Assembly (NCBI RefSeq): GCF_002929355.1
Contig: NZ_PJIR01000001.1
Location: 602,028 to 666,027 of the forward strand
DNA length: 64,000 nt
Source of the DNA: Arthrobacter sp. B0490
Lineage (GTDB): Bacteria > Actinomycetota > Actinomycetes > Actinomycetales > Micrococcaceae
Direction of reading: 5' to 3'
The notes beneath the pieces are model-generated. The model made no database searches and was not told where the DNA came from. It saw nothing but the letters and a program-made list of their open reading frames with translations. Positions 8,276 to 16,841 of the stretch are shown here, in pieces (position 1 is the stretch's first letter; every line of letters begins with the position of its first letter). The position numbers were made by a program, and so were the translations under genes.

Positions 8276-9414
8276 GATGCCAGCGACTCGGTGAGCCGCG
8301 CGAGGTGCGCGGCACTGCCCTGCAGCTCGAGGCCCACGCGCACCACCTCGCCGATGACCAGGACGGCGGGTGACTGGCAGCGTGCCGCGCCCGCCGCCGT
8401 GACGATCGTGGACAGCGTCCCCGACGTCGTCCGCTGCGAGGTGCTGTACCCGCGCTCGACGACGGCGACCGGCATGTCCGGCCGCATCCCCGCCCGGCCG
8501 AGACCGGCGACGAGCTGCGGCAGCGTCGAGACGCCCATGAGGACCACGATGGTCCCGCCGAGGCTGGCGAGGTGCAGATGCTCCTCGTCGGTCAGCGGCG
8601 CGTGTCCGGAGACCACGGTGAAGAGGTGGCTGACGCCGCGGTGGGTAACGGGGATGCCCGCCGCCGCCGGCACGGCGATCGACGAGCTGATCCCCGGCAG
8701 TACGGTGCAGGGCACCCGCGCCTCGAGGCAGGCGGCGAGCTCCTCGCTGCCGCGTCCGAACACGAAGGGGTCTCCGCCCTTCAGCCGCACGACGTGCCGT
8801 CCTGCGAGGGCGTGCTCCACCAGGAGGGCGTTGATGCCGGCCTGGGGTACGCGGTGGTGGCCGGGCAGCTTCCCGACGTCGACGAGCTCAGCCGACGGTG
8901 CGATCTCGGCCAGCGACTCCGTGGGCCCGAGCCGGTCGTAGAGGACGACGTCGGCCTCCCTCAGCGCGGCCGCAGCGTCGAGGGTGAGGAGTCCCCGGGC
9001 GCCCGGGCCACCGCCGACAAGGCTCACGTGCCCGGTGTCGGATGCGGCCGGCTCCCGCGTCAGGAGCGCGCCGGCCTCCCGGCACCGCTGCCGCAGGACA
9101 TCGTCGTCGTCCCCGCACCCGGGTCCGTCCCCGTCGTGGCGGGGAACCCCGTCGGCATCCTCGGACCCTCCGGGTCCTCCGACTCCGTGGCGTCCGTCGA
9201 GCAGCGGGGGCCCGAAGCCGGACGGTGGCGTGCCCGCGCCCTCCACCCTGACGACGAGGGTGGCGCCGTCGAGCGCGCAGAGGGCGGACGCGGCCGTGTC
9301 GAAGCGGTCGACGTCGGCTCCGGAGGCGCGGTACCGGGCGACGATCCGCCGTGCCGCGCCCGCGGTCCCGAGGACCACCACGCGGCGTCCGGTCAGGTCG
9401 ATGTCGAGGTGCAC
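8272..9414 (-). CDS. cobA: uroporphyrinogen-III C-methyltransferase with degenerate CysG-like N-terminus
   Basis: A 380-aa protein. Residues from about 129 form a full SUMT domain: VSLVGGGPGARGLLTL (GGGPG at 134-138), a VVRLKGGDPFVFGRG segment and a late MPVAVVERG segment. It uses two S-adenosylmethionine to make precorrin-2, the first step towards siroheme for NirB. Residues 1-60 resemble a Rossmann start (RRVVVLGTAGAARR) like the precorrin-2 dehydrogenase part of CysG. This part is short, its glycine motif is altered, and a Gly/Asp-rich low-complexity stretch (about 73-105) replaces the rest. Dehydrogenase activity is therefore doubtful. It lies 3 bp after nirB and overlaps hemD. Confidence 0.88.
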   Translation of the reverse strand: MHLDIDLTGRRVVVLGTAGAARRIVARYRASGADVDRFDTAASALCALDGATLVVRVEGAGTPPSGFGPPLLDGRHGVGGPGGSEDADGVPRHDGDGPGCGDDDDVLRQRCREAGALLTREPAASDTGHVSLVGGGPGARGLLTLDAAAALREADVVLYDRLGPTESLAEIAPSAELVDVGKLPGHHRVPQAGINALLVEHALAGRHVVRLKGGDPFVFGRGSEELAACLEARVPCTVLPGISSSIAVPAAAGIPVTHRGVSHLFTVVSGHAPLTDEEHLHLASLGGTIVVLMGVSTLPQLVAGLGRAGMRPDMPVAVVERGYSTSQRTTSGTLSTIVTAAGAARCQSPAVLVIGEVVRVGLELQGSAAHLARLTESLAS

Positions 9415-9417
9415 GCC

Positions 9418-12096
9418 TCAGCCCTCCAGGTTTCCGGTTGCCGGTCCCGTCGGGACGCGGACGGGGATCACTGCTCCCAGACCCACGCGCGCGGCTCCGG
9501 CGTCGATCTCCTCCGGCGTCGCGGGGCGGCGCTGGCCGCGCTCCTCGACGAGGACGATCGACTGGTCGGCGGCATCCGGGGCGTTGACGAAGGACCGGAA
9601 GCGGCGGAGCCTGTCGGGGTCCTTCAGGGTGGCAGCCCACTCGTCCTCGTAGTGCTCGACGTGGCGGGCCATCGCTGCCTCGAGGTCCGCGGCGATCCCG
9701 AGGGAATCGCCGACGACGACGTCGCGCACGTGGTCGAGGCCGCCGTCGAGGTCGTCCATCCAGCGCGCGGTCCGCTGCATCCGGTCGGCGGTGCGGATGT
9801 AGTACATGAGGTAGCGGTCGATGTACCGGATCAGGGTCTCGCCGTCGAGGTCCTGGGCGAGGAGCTGGGCATGAGCCGGCTGGAAGCCGCCGTTCCCGCC
9901 GACGTAGAGGTTCCAGCCCTGGTCGGTGGCGATCACGCCGACGTCCTTGCTCCGGGCCTCCGCGCACTCGCGGGCACATCCCGACACGCCCATCTTGAAC
10001 TTGTGCGGGGCCCGCAGCCCGCGGTACCGCAGCTCCAGGTCGATCGCCATGGCCACGGAGTCCTGCACGCCGAACCGGCACCAGGTCGAGCCGACGCAGG
10101 ACTTCACGTTCCGCAGGGCCTTGCCGTAGGCCTGGCCGGACTCGAACCCTGCCTCGACGAGGATCTTCCAGATCTCCGGCAACTGCTCCAGCCGCGCCCC
10201 GAAGAGGTCGATTCGGAGCGCGCCGGTCAGCTTCACGTACAGGCCGAACTGCTCGGCGACCTGCGCGATGACCGCGAGCTTCTGCGGTGTGATCTCGCCG
10301 CCCGGGATGCGGGGCACCACGGAGTAGGTGCCGTTGCGCTGCATGTTCGCGAGCGCGCGGTCGTTGGTGTCCTGGAGGGTCCCCCTCCCGCCGTCGAGCA
10401 CGTACTCGCCGCGCTGGGTGGCGAGGATGGACCCGATGGCCGGCTTGCAGATGTCGCAGCCGTGGCCGGCCTTCGCCTCCTCCGATGCCCCGAAACGGCG
10501 GAGCACCTCCTGGAAGGACGCGAGGTCGAGGGCCTGGATGGCTTCGAACAGTTCGGGCCGCGACATCGCGAAGTGCTCGCAGATACCCTTCGGGACGGTG
10601 CGTCCGGCCTTCGTGAGTTCGCTGTCGAGCAGCTTCTTGAGCATCGGGACGCAGGAGCCGCACTGCGTCCCGGCACGCGAGCACGCCTTGAGGGACGGCA
10701 TGTCGAGCGCCGGCTCCGCGGCTGATCCGTCCGCGCCGAGTCCGTGGACTGCGGACCGGCAGGCGCCTGCAGTCACGTTGTTGCAGGAGCAGAGGATGAC
10801 GTCGTCGGGCAAATCGGACGGCGGGGCCTCGCCTCCCGCGGCGGAGGAGAGGTAGGCGCCGGGCTCAGCGGGCAGTTCACGCCCCAGCAGCGGTCGCAGC
10901 GCGGAGTACGGCGCGGCGTCGCCCACGAAGATGCCGCCGAGGAGCGTCTTGGCGTCGTCGGTGACGACGAGCTTCTGGTACAGCCCCCTGGCGGGGTCGG
11001 CGTAGACGATCTCGAGGCTGCCGTCGGTCTCCGCGAGCGCGTCCCCGAAGCTCGCGACCTCGACGCCCGAGAGCTTGAGCTTGGTGGCGGTGTCGAAGCC
11101 GGGGAAGGTGGAGAGCCCCCCGAGGATGCCGTCGGCGCAGACCTCCGCCATGGCGTTCGCCGGAGCCACCAGGCCCATGCTGACGCCCTCGTAGCTCGCC
11201 ACCTCCCCGATCGCCCACACACCGGGCATCGCCGTCTCGCAGGCCGCGCTGATCACCACGCCGCCGCGGGGTGCCACCTCGAGCCCTGCATCCCGGGCGA
11301 GCTCGTCCCGGGGCCGGATCCCGACGGCGAACACCACGAGGTCGGCCGGGAGGACGGCGCCGTCGCTCAGGGCCACACCGGTGACGCTGCCGGCGTCGTC
11401 CGTCTCGATGGCGACGGGCGATCCTCCGCAGTGGATCCCCAGTCCCTTGGCGCTGATGAGCCTGCCGAGCGCCTGGCCGCCGCCCTGGTCGAGCTGCGCG
11501 TTCATGAGCCAGCCGGCGCGGTTCACCACGGTGGACGTGGCGCCGAGCTGCTGGAGCCCGCCGGCGGCCTCGAGGCCGAGGAGCCCGCCGCCGATGACGA
11601 CGGCGCGGGGTTCCCTGCCGAGGCCTGCCGCAAGCCGGGCCGCCTCGGAGCGCAGCCACTGCACGTCGTCGAGGGTCCGGTAGACGGCGGCATGCTCGCC
11701 ACCCGGCAGGGGCAGGCGCACGGCGTCCGATCCCGTCGCCAGCACGACGTCGTCGTAGGCGTACTTCCCGCCCGATGCGCCCTCGACGCACCGTGCGGCG
11801 AGGTCGAGGCGGACGGCCCGCTCCCCCGTGACGAGTCGGATCGCCGGCTCCCGCCACATGAGCGGCTCCCCGAGTCCGAGGTCCACGTCACCGGTCAGCG
11901 CGCTGCTCAGCGCCACGCGATCGTACGGTGCATGGGGCTCCTCGGTCAGGACCGTGATGTGCAGTCCGTCGGTACCGCGCCGCCAGAGCGCCTCGACGAA
12001 TCGGTGGGCGGCAGGGCCGCCGCCGACGACGACGATGCGCCGTTCCCGTGGCGCGGCACCGGCCTCGGCGTGCCGGGGTGATCGGGTCTCGCTCAT
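9418..12096 (-). CDS. nirB: NAD(P)H nitrite reductase, large subunit
   Basis: An 892-aa siroheme protein reducing nitrite to ammonium in the cytosol. In order it shows an FAD motif (IVVVGGGPAAHRF), an NAD(P) motif (VVIGGGLLGLEAAGG), FAD motif 2 (VWAIGEVASYEG), a BFD-like [2Fe-2S] domain (CSCNN...CGSC), nitrite/sulfite reductase ferredoxin-like half-domains, and the siroheme/[4Fe-4S] ligands CVGSTWC and SGCAREC (C667, C673, C707, C711). ATG at 12096 is chosen over in-frame codons further upstream because GGAAGG precedes it. It is first in a nirB-cobA-hemD operon. Its small subunit gene nirD is unusually on the opposite strand, read divergently from a shared control region that carries a GlnR-like operator. 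Confidence 0.95.
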   Translation of the reverse strand: MSETRSPRHAEAGAAPRERRIVVVGGGPAAHRFVEALWRRGTDGLHITVLTEEPHAPYDRVALSSALTGDVDLGLGEPLMWREPAIRLVTGERAVRLDLAARCVEGASGGKYAYDDVVLATGSDAVRLPLPGGEHAAVYRTLDDVQWLRSEAARLAAGLGREPRAVVIGGGLLGLEAAGGLQQLGATSTVVNRAGWLMNAQLDQGGGQALGRLISAKGLGIHCGGSPVAIETDDAGSVTGVALSDGAVLPADLVVFAVGIRPRDELARDAGLEVAPRGGVVISAACETAMPGVWAIGEVASYEGVSMGLVAPANAMAEVCADGILGGLSTFPGFDTATKLKLSGVEVASFGDALAETDGSLEIVYADPARGLYQKLVVTDDAKTLLGGIFVGDAAPYSALRPLLGRELPAEPGAYLSSAAGGEAPPSDLPDDVILCSCNNVTAGACRSAVHGLGADGSAAEPALDMPSLKACSRAGTQCGSCVPMLKKLLDSELTKAGRTVPKGICEHFAMSRPELFEAIQALDLASFQEVLRRFGASEEAKAGHGCDICKPAIGSILATQRGEYVLDGGRGTLQDTNDRALANMQRNGTYSVVPRIPGGEITPQKLAVIAQVAEQFGLYVKLTGALRIDLFGARLEQLPEIWKILVEAGFESGQAYGKALRNVKSCVGSTWCRFGVQDSVAMAIDLELRYRGLRAPHKFKMGVSGCARECAEARSKDVGVIATDQGWNLYVGGNGGFQPAHAQLLAQDLDGETLIRYIDRYLMYYIRTADRMQRTARWMDDLDGGLDHVRDVVVGDSLGIAADLEAAMARHVEHYEDEWAATLKDPDRLRRFRSFVNAPDAADQSIVLVEERGQRRPATPEEIDAGAARVGLGAVIPVRVPTGPATGNLEG

Positions 12097-12142
12097 GTGG
12101 TGCCTTCCGTCCGGACCGGGGCGCTCCCGCTGTTCTCCCTCC

Positions 12143-12196
12143 ACGGTACGAAGAGGCAATTTCCCGCATGTGTCGCCGATGTGTCGCAAGGTTAAC
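12143..12196 (-). promoter_or_regulatory. nirB promoter with GlnR-type operator
   Basis: Read on the minus strand, half-sites GTTAA (12196-12192), GACAC (12185-12181), GACAC (12174-12170) and GAAAT (12163-12159) follow at exact 11-bp steps. Each matches the gTnAC/GaAAC consensus at 4 of 5 positions. The -10 box TACCGT (12148-12143) starts 15 bp after the start of the last half-site, as at narK and nirD. The predicted leader to the nirB ATG is about 40 nt. Confidence 0.6.
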
Positions 12197-12235
12197 TTCG
12201 GGCTCACGGGCCGGGGCCTCCACCGTGAGGCGGTC

Positions 12236-12289
12236 GTTACCGCGGCGCAACAGCGCCGGGACCTCGATGACACGTCGGCGGCCTAGCGT
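12236..12289 (+). promoter_or_regulatory. nirD promoter with GlnR-type operator
   Basis: Half-sites GTTAC (12236), GCAAC (12247), GGGAC (12258) and GACAC (12269) lie at exact 11-bp steps. They match the GlnR consensus at 5, 4, 4 and 4 of 5 positions. TAGCGT (12284-12289) is a TAnnnT -10 box starting 15 bp after the last half-site start. No -35 hexamer is evident. The predicted leader to the nirD ATG is about 27 nt. Confidence 0.62.
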
Positions 12290-12322
12290 TGCAGGAACGC
12301 ATCAGCCACCGAGGAGAACGCC

Positions 12323-12685
12323 ATGACCGAGCTCATCCTGCAGCGTCCTGCCCCCTCGAACACCACCTGGGTCGCCGTCTGCCGTCTCGACGACCTCGAG
12401 GAGTGCTGGGGTGAGGCGGCGCTGGTGGGCCAGGAGCAGATCGCCCTGTTCCGGTTGCCCGGCGGCCAGGTGCACGCCGTCGGCAACATCGATCCGCGGA
12501 CACGCGCAGCCGTCATGGCGCGGGGGATCGTCGGATCGCGGGGGACGGCACCCACCATCGCCTCGCCCCTCCACAAGGAGGTCTACGACCTGGTGAGCGG
12601 GGCATGCCTCTCGGGAGGCGAGGGTCTCCGCGCCTATCCGGTGCGGTGCGTCGACGGCGTTGTCGAGGTCGACGTTGCCGCCTGA
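12323..12685 (+). CDS. nirD: nitrite reductase, small subunit (Rieske-like fold)
   Basis: A 120-aa protein with the NirD pattern: an N-terminal WVAVCRLDDLEECWG, a central GQEQIALFRL strand and NIDPRTRAAVMARG, then SPLHKEVYDLVSGACLSG and a C-terminal YPVRCVDGVVEVDV. The family has a Rieske fold but not the paired CxH/CxxH ligands for a cluster; they are likewise absent here. It associates with NirB in NAD(P)H-dependent nitrite reduction. It is transcribed away from nirB, with its own operator, and together with the downstream chelatase gene. Confidence 0.92.
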   Translation: MTELILQRPAPSNTTWVAVCRLDDLEECWGEAALVGQEQIALFRLPGGQVHAVGNIDPRTRAAVMARGIVGSRGTAPTIASPLHKEVYDLVSGACLSGGEGLRAYPVRCVDGVVEVDVAA

Positions 12686-12703
12686 ACCGTGGACGGTGTT
12701 TCA

Positions 12704-13513
12704 ATGGCTGGCATGACCGCTGACCGGGCACCCGACGGCCCACCCGTCCTCATCGCCTGCTCCCACGGCACCGACAACGCGCAGGGTCGGCAGGAGATCG
12801 ACGCCGTGCGTGCGGGGATCCAGGCGCTCCGTCCGGGGGTGGAGGTCCGCGAGGCCTACGTGGACGTGCAGCAGCCGGACCTCGTGGACGTGGTCGCTTC
12901 CCTTCCGCCGGGCCGTCCCGCCGTCATCGTGCCGCTGCTGCTCTCCGTCGGGTACCACGTGAAGGTGGACATCGCCCGGGCTGCGGCGAGCAGGCCCGGA
13001 ACGGTATCGGCCCTCCCGCTGGGCCCGGACGCGCGGCTCGCCCGGGTGCTCCAGCAGCGGCTCACCGAGTCGGGGGTGTCCGACGCGGACCCCGTGGTGC
13101 TCGCAGCGGCGGGCTCCTCCGACGCCTGTGCCGCGGAGGACGTCGCCGAGGTGCAGGCGGTCCTCGCGGAGCTCCGGACCGGCCGGGTGCGGGCAGGTTT
13201 CGGCTCGAAGGCCGCCCCTTCCGTCCCCGACGCCGTCACGACCCAGCGGACGTCGGGGCAGCTACCGGTCGCGGTGGCGTCCTACCTGCTGGCCCCGGGC
13301 TACTTCCACGACCAGTTGGCGAAGGCCGGCGCCGACGTCGTGAGCGCCCCGCTGCTGCCGAGCCCGGTGATCGCGGAGATCGCGCTGTCCCGGTACGACG
13401 ACGCCGTCGCGCGCCTGCTGGACGGGTCCTCGTACGCCGTTGCCGGCTGCGACAGGCCGTGCCGGGCGCAGGTCTCGTCGTGCGTACGCGGCGGCATCGC
13501 CCGCGTGGACTGA
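12704..13513 (+). CDS. sirB: sirohydrochlorin ferrochelatase / CbiX-type chelatase
   Basis: About 269 aa with the CbiX/SirB signature VLIACSHGTDNAQGR, including the metal-binding His. It continues VREAYVDVQQPDLVDVV, VPLLLSVGYHVKVDI and a second half-domain (VASYLLAPGYFHDQL). It inserts Fe2+ into sirohydrochlorin to give siroheme. The neighbours nirB, nirD and cobA argue for iron rather than cobalt. The start is uncertain: ATG 12704 has GGACGG about 7 bp upstream and lies just after nirD (stop 12685); GTG 12689 and ATG 12713 are in frame too. The C-terminus ends in a Cys-containing segment (CDRPCRAQVSSC), whose role I cannot assign. Confidence 0.85.
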   Translation: MAGMTADRAPDGPPVLIACSHGTDNAQGRQEIDAVRAGIQALRPGVEVREAYVDVQQPDLVDVVASLPPGRPAVIVPLLLSVGYHVKVDIARAAASRPGTVSALPLGPDARLARVLQQRLTESGVSDADPVVLAAAGSSDACAAEDVAEVQAVLAELRTGRVRAGFGSKAAPSVPDAVTTQRTSGQLPVAVASYLLAPGYFHDQLAKAGADVVSAPLLPSPVIAEIALSRYDDAVARLLDGSSYAVAGCDRPCRAQVSSCVRGGIARVD

Positions 13514-13572
13514 CGGCGGTCGACGGGGCGGTCCGGGCCCCTGGCCCGTAGCCACTCGCCACGGGCGTCGTC

Positions 13573-14190
13573 TCAGCCCTCCCCGCCCGACGCCGCACGG
13601 GCGGCGGCGTCGACGCGTCGCGCGTGGGCGGTGCGTCCCTCGGCGGTGAGCGCACCGAGGTTGGGGTCACCCGGTCCACGCCCGATCGATCCGTCGATGA
13701 GCTCGCGCAGGATGTCGGCGTGCCCCGCGTGCTGGGCGGTCTCCGAGACCATGTGGACGAGGATCTGGTGCAGCGTGACGGAGCGCCGTTCCTCGGGCCA
13801 CCACGGCACCGCACCGGGCGCGTCGAGCGGCAGCGCCCCGATGGTCGAGTCGCTGTGGGCGGCCGAGAAGGCATGGAGGTCGAGGATGGCATCGCGGGAC
13901 TCCTCGGGCGTCGCCCACATGTCCGCCTCCGGCTCGGCGTCGTCGGCGAGCCAGGGCAGCAGCCGTCCGCTCGGACGCCCGAAGACCTCCCCGAAGTAGT
14001 CGAGCTGGACGGACGCCACGTGCTTGACGAGTCCGAGCAGGTTGGTGCCGGAGGGCACGAGCGGGCGGCGGATGTCGTACTCGCCCAGCCCTTCGAGCTT
14101 CCCGACGAGGTCCTCCCGCCGTCGCCGAAGGTACAGGAGCAGGGTCGCCTTGTGGAGGTCCTCGGTGTCGTCCGGGATGCTGGTGTTCAT
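13573..14190 (-). CDS. DinB-like/DUF664 family protein
   Basis: A 205-aa protein of the DUF664 (mycothiol transferase-like, DinB four-helix bundle) type. It opens with an alpha-helical LHKATLLLYLRRRREDLVGKL, then LLGLVKHVASVQLDYFGEVFG. A later cluster, LVHMVSETAQHAGHADILREL, supplies the His residues (with the earlier KHV His) that coordinate metal in this superfamily. Members are thiol-dependent transferases or uncharacterised stress proteins. The gene converges on sirB with a 59-bp gap and stands alone. The family call is firm; the reaction is unknown. Confidence 0.8.
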   Translation of the reverse strand: MNTSIPDDTEDLHKATLLLYLRRRREDLVGKLEGLGEYDIRRPLVPSGTNLLGLVKHVASVQLDYFGEVFGRPSGRLLPWLADDAEPEADMWATPEESRDAILDLHAFSAAHSDSTIGALPLDAPGAVPWWPEERRSVTLHQILVHMVSETAQHAGHADILRELIDGSIGRGPGDPNLGALTAEGRTAHARRVDAAARAASGGEG

Positions 14191-14238
14191 GCGGGCACCG
14201 TAGCCGGGCGGGGCGCACCCTGGAAGGAAAGATCCCGT

Positions 14239-14315
14239 GCGTTCCTGGACCGGGTCGGGGGGTGAGTCACCTACCCGTCAGACGGCCGGCTCGAGGGACA
14301 GGCGTTCCTGGACCG
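14239..14315. repeat. 14-bp direct repeat around the 3' end of glmM
   Basis: GCGTTCCTGGACCG occurs at 14239-14252, just beyond the glmM stop, and at 14302-14315, inside the last codons of glmM, offset by 63 bp. It may be a remnant of a local duplication or chance. Confidence 0.4.
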
Positions 14316-15636
14316 TCGCGGCGAGTTCCTCGGCGATGCGCTGGGCGGTCCCGATGTCGGTCGCCTCGACCATCACCCGCACCACCGGCTCGGTACCGGA
14401 CGGACGCAGCAGCACGCGACCGGTCTCGCCCAGTGAGGCCTCGGCCTCGCGCACGGCATCCTGCACGCCCTCGTCGGAGTTGGCCGCAGTGCGGTCCACC
14501 CCGCGGACATTGATGAGCACCTGGGGAAGCCTCGTCATGACGGACGCCAGTTCCTTGAGGCTCTTGCCCGTCCCGTTCATGCGTGCGGCGATCTGCAGGC
14601 CCGTGAGGACGCCGTCGCCCGTTGTCGCGTGGTCGGCGAAGATGACGTGGCCGGACTGCTCGCCCCCGAGGCTGTAGTCGCCGTCGCGCATCCCTTCGAG
14701 GACGTAGCGGTCCCCGACCGCTGTCTCCTTGATGGTGATGCCGGCATCGCGGAGCGCGATCTTCAGTCCGAGGTTGCTCATCACGGTGGCCACGAGCGTG
14801 TCCTCCTTGAGCTTCCCGGCGTCCCTCATGGCGAGGGCCATCACGGCCATGATCTGGTCGCCGTCGACCACCGTGCCTTCGTGGTCCACGGCGAGGCAGC
14901 GGTCGGCATCGCCGTCGTGGGCGATGCCGAGGTCCGCGCCGTGCTCGAGGACGGCGTCCTGCAGTTTCCCGAGGTGGGTGGAGCCGTAACCGTCGTTGAT
15001 GTTCACGCCGTCGGGGTCGGCGCCGATGACGACGATATCCGCACCGGCGTTCCGGAAGACCTCGGGTGAGCAGCCGCTCGCAGCACCGTGGGCGCAGTCG
15101 ATGACGACCTTGAGACCTTCGAGCCGGTTGGGCAGTGTCTTGAGCAGGTGGACCACGTAGCGGTCCTCGGCGTCGGCGAAGCGCTGGATGCGGCCCACGT
15201 CGCCGGCGACCGGGCGGCGCTTGGGACTGGCCATCTCCTCCTCGATGGCGTCCTCGAGCGCATCGCTGAGCTTGTTGCCGCCCCGGGCGAGGAACTTGAT
15301 GCCGTTGTCGGGCGCAGGGTTGTGGGAGGCGGAGATCATGACGCCGAAGTCGGCGTCCAGGTCGGCGACGAGGAAGGCCGCGGCCGGCGTGGGCAGCACC
15401 CCGGCGTCGTACACGTCCACACCGGAACTCGCGAGGCCGGCCTCGACCGCGGCGGCGATGAACTCGCCGCTGATGCGGGGGTCGCGGGCGATCACAGCGG
15501 TGGGACGGCGTCCGCCGTCGACGGCGTTGTGACCGAGGACGACGGCGGCGGCCTGGGCCAGCTGCAGGGACAGTTCCGCCGTGATCAGGCCGTTGGCCAG
15601 ACCGCGCACGCCATCGGTGCCGAATAGTTTACTCAT
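14278..15636 (-). CDS. glmM: phosphoglucosamine mutase
   Basis: A 452-aa protein, usual family length. It starts [15 protein letters not shown]. The phosphoserine loop is ISASHNP (phospho-Ser 104), the metal loop is HDGDADR, the sugar-specificity loop is GGEQSGH, and the C-terminal phosphate-binding loop is [14 protein letters not shown]. It converts glucosamine-6-phosphate to glucosamine-1-phosphate for UDP-GlcNAc, hence peptidoglycan. It lies downstream of rpsI and rplM on the same strand, a common actinobacterial arrangement, but two hairpins separate it from rpsI. The gene should therefore have its own promoter in 15637-15700. Confidence 0.97.
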   Translation of the reverse strand: MSKLFGTDGVRGLANGLITAELSLQLAQAAAVVLGHNAVDGGRRPTAVIARDPRISGEFIAAAVEAGLASSGVDVYDAGVLPTPAAAFLVADLDADFGVMISASHNPAPDNGIKFLARGGNKLSDALEDAIEEEMASPKRRPVAGDVGRIQRFADAEDRYVVHLLKTLPNRLEGLKVVIDCAHGAASGCSPEVFRNAGADIVVIGADPDGVNINDGYGSTHLGKLQDAVLEHGADLGIAHDGDADRCLAVDHEGTVVDGDQIMAVMALAMRDAGKLKEDTLVATVMSNLGLKIALRDAGITIKETAVGDRYVLEGMRDGDYSLGGEQSGHVIFADHATTGDGVLTGLQIAARMNGTGKSLKELASVMTRLPQVLINVRGVDRTAANSDEGVQDAVREAEASLGETGRVLLRPSGTEPVVRVMVEATDIGTAQRIAEELAATVQERLSLEPAV

Positions 15637-15698
15637 CGTTGATCATCCTAAGTGAAGTACCGAGGGCCGCCCAGGCGGGTCCCCAACAGGTTAAAGCA

Positions 15699-15731
15699 AG
15701 ATGCCCGTCCGGAAAGTCCGGACGGGCATCT
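15699..15731 (-). terminator. hairpin between rpsI and glmM (second of two)
   Basis: Perfect 15-bp inverted repeat (15699-15713 and 15717-15731) with a 3-nt loop. On the minus strand it is followed by TTGCTTTAACC, a partly U-rich tail, so it most likely ends rplM-rpsI transcription. Confidence 0.65.
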
Positions 15732-15813
15732 GCGCGTGTCCTTCCCCGAAGGAGATCTGGACCCGACCCTACGCAAGGGAGCGTGGAGCCAAGTGCCGAA
15801 TCCGGCCGAGGGG

Positions 15814-15849
15814 CCCCGGGAGAAATCGCGCCGGCGATTTCTCCCGGGG
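15814..15849 (-). terminator. hairpin just after rpsI
   Basis: Perfect 16-bp inverted repeat (15814-15829 and 15834-15849) with a GCCG loop, 10 bp beyond the rpsI stop. There is no U-tract, as is common for actinobacterial I-shaped terminators. Confidence 0.7.
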
Positions 15850-15859
15850 TAGGCAGGAT

Positions 15860-16357
15860 CTAGCGCTTGGAGTACTGAGGCGCCTTGCGTGCCTTCTTGA
15901 GACCGGCCTTCTTGCGCTCGATGACGCGGGCGTCACGGGTCAGGAAGCCTGCCTTCTTGAGGGCGGGGCGGTTGTTTTCGCGGTCGATCTCGTTCAGCGT
16001 GCGCGCGACACCGAGGCGGAGGGCACCGGCCTGGCCGGAGGGTCCACCACCGTGGATGCGGGCGATGACGTCGTAGGCGCCGTCGAGCTCGAGGAGCTTG
16101 AAGGGGTCGTTGACTTCCTGCTGGTGCAGCTTGTTCGGGAAGTAGTCGGCGAGCTCGCGCCCGTTGACGATCCACTTGCCGGTGCCGGGGACGAGGCGCA
16201 CGCGGGCGACAGCTTCCTTGCGGCGTCCGACGGCTCCGCCGCCTACGGTCAGCGCAGGGCGCTCCTTGACGGCGGTCTCGCTGCCTTCGGTGGACTCTGA
16301 GGTGTAGCTCGTGAGCTCCTCAGTCGGTTCATTCAGCTCTTCAGTGTTCTGAGCCAC
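15860..16357 (-). CDS. rpsI: 30S ribosomal protein S9
   Basis: 165 aa, started at GTG with AAGGAG upstream. The S9 core begins [23 protein letters not shown] and ends with the family's basic tail ([12 protein letters not shown]) that reaches the P-site tRNA. An acidic, Ser/Thr/Glu-rich N-terminal extension of about 35 residues precedes the core, as in other actinobacteria. It forms an operon with rplM, 40 bp upstream, and is followed by two strong hairpins. Confidence 0.97.
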   Translation of the reverse strand: MAQNTEELNEPTEELTSYTSESTEGSETAVKERPALTVGGGAVGRRKEAVARVRLVPGTGKWIVNGRELADYFPNKLHQQEVNDPFKLLELDGAYDVIARIHGGGPSGQAGALRLGVARTLNEIDRENNRPALKKAGFLTRDARVIERKKAGLKKARKAPQYSKR

Positions 16358-16397
16358 GGTTCTCCTTGAAGTGATTTCTTAGTACTGGTGGTCAGGA

Positions 16398-16841
16398 CTA
16401 CTGGGCGACCTGGGTGATTTCGTATGTCTTGGGCTGCTGCGCCGCGTGGGGGTGCTCGGCGCCACGGTAGACCTTCAGCTTGCCGATCTGCTGAGCGGCG
16501 AGTGAGTTCTTGGGGAGCATGCCACGGATGGCCTTCTCGACTGCGCGCTCCGGGTTCTTGTCCAGGAGTTCGACGTAGCTGGTCGACTTCAGGCCGCCCG
16601 GGTAGCCCGAGTGGCGGTAGGCGCGCTTCTGCTCGAGCTTGGAGCCGGTCAGGGCAACCTTCTCGGCGTTGATGATGATGACGAAATCGCCCATGTCCAT
16701 GTGGGGGGCGAAGGTCGGCTTGTGCTTTCCGCGGAGCAGGATTGCGGTCTGGCTGGCAAGGCGACCCAGGACGACGTCGGTTGCATCGATTACGTGCCAC
16801 TGACGGGTGATGTCGCCTGGCTTCGGGGTGTACGTACGCAC
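16398..16841 (-). CDS. rplM: 50S ribosomal protein L13
   Basis: 147 aa, started at GTG with GAAGG upstream. It shows the L13 pattern: [38 protein letters not shown], then [19 protein letters not shown]. It is an early-assembling protein of the large subunit. It is first gene of the rplM-rpsI operon; its promoter must lie in the unusually long 590-bp gap before the pilus locus. Confidence 0.97.
   Translation of the reverse strand: MRTYTPKPGDITRQWHVIDATDVVLGRLASQTAILLRGKHKPTFAPHMDMGDFVIIINAEKVALTGSKLEQKRAYRHSGYPGGLKSTSYVELLDKNPERAVEKAIRGMLPKNSLAAQQIGKLKVYRGAEHPHAAQQPKTYEITQVAQ

Noticed and set aside
8572..10725. Long plus-strand frame opposite cobA and nirB
   Set aside because: Antisense shadow of strongly conserved genes; no domain and no ribosome site.
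12323..12685. NirD lacks Rieske cluster ligands
   Set aside because: NirD proteins normally lack them; not unusual.
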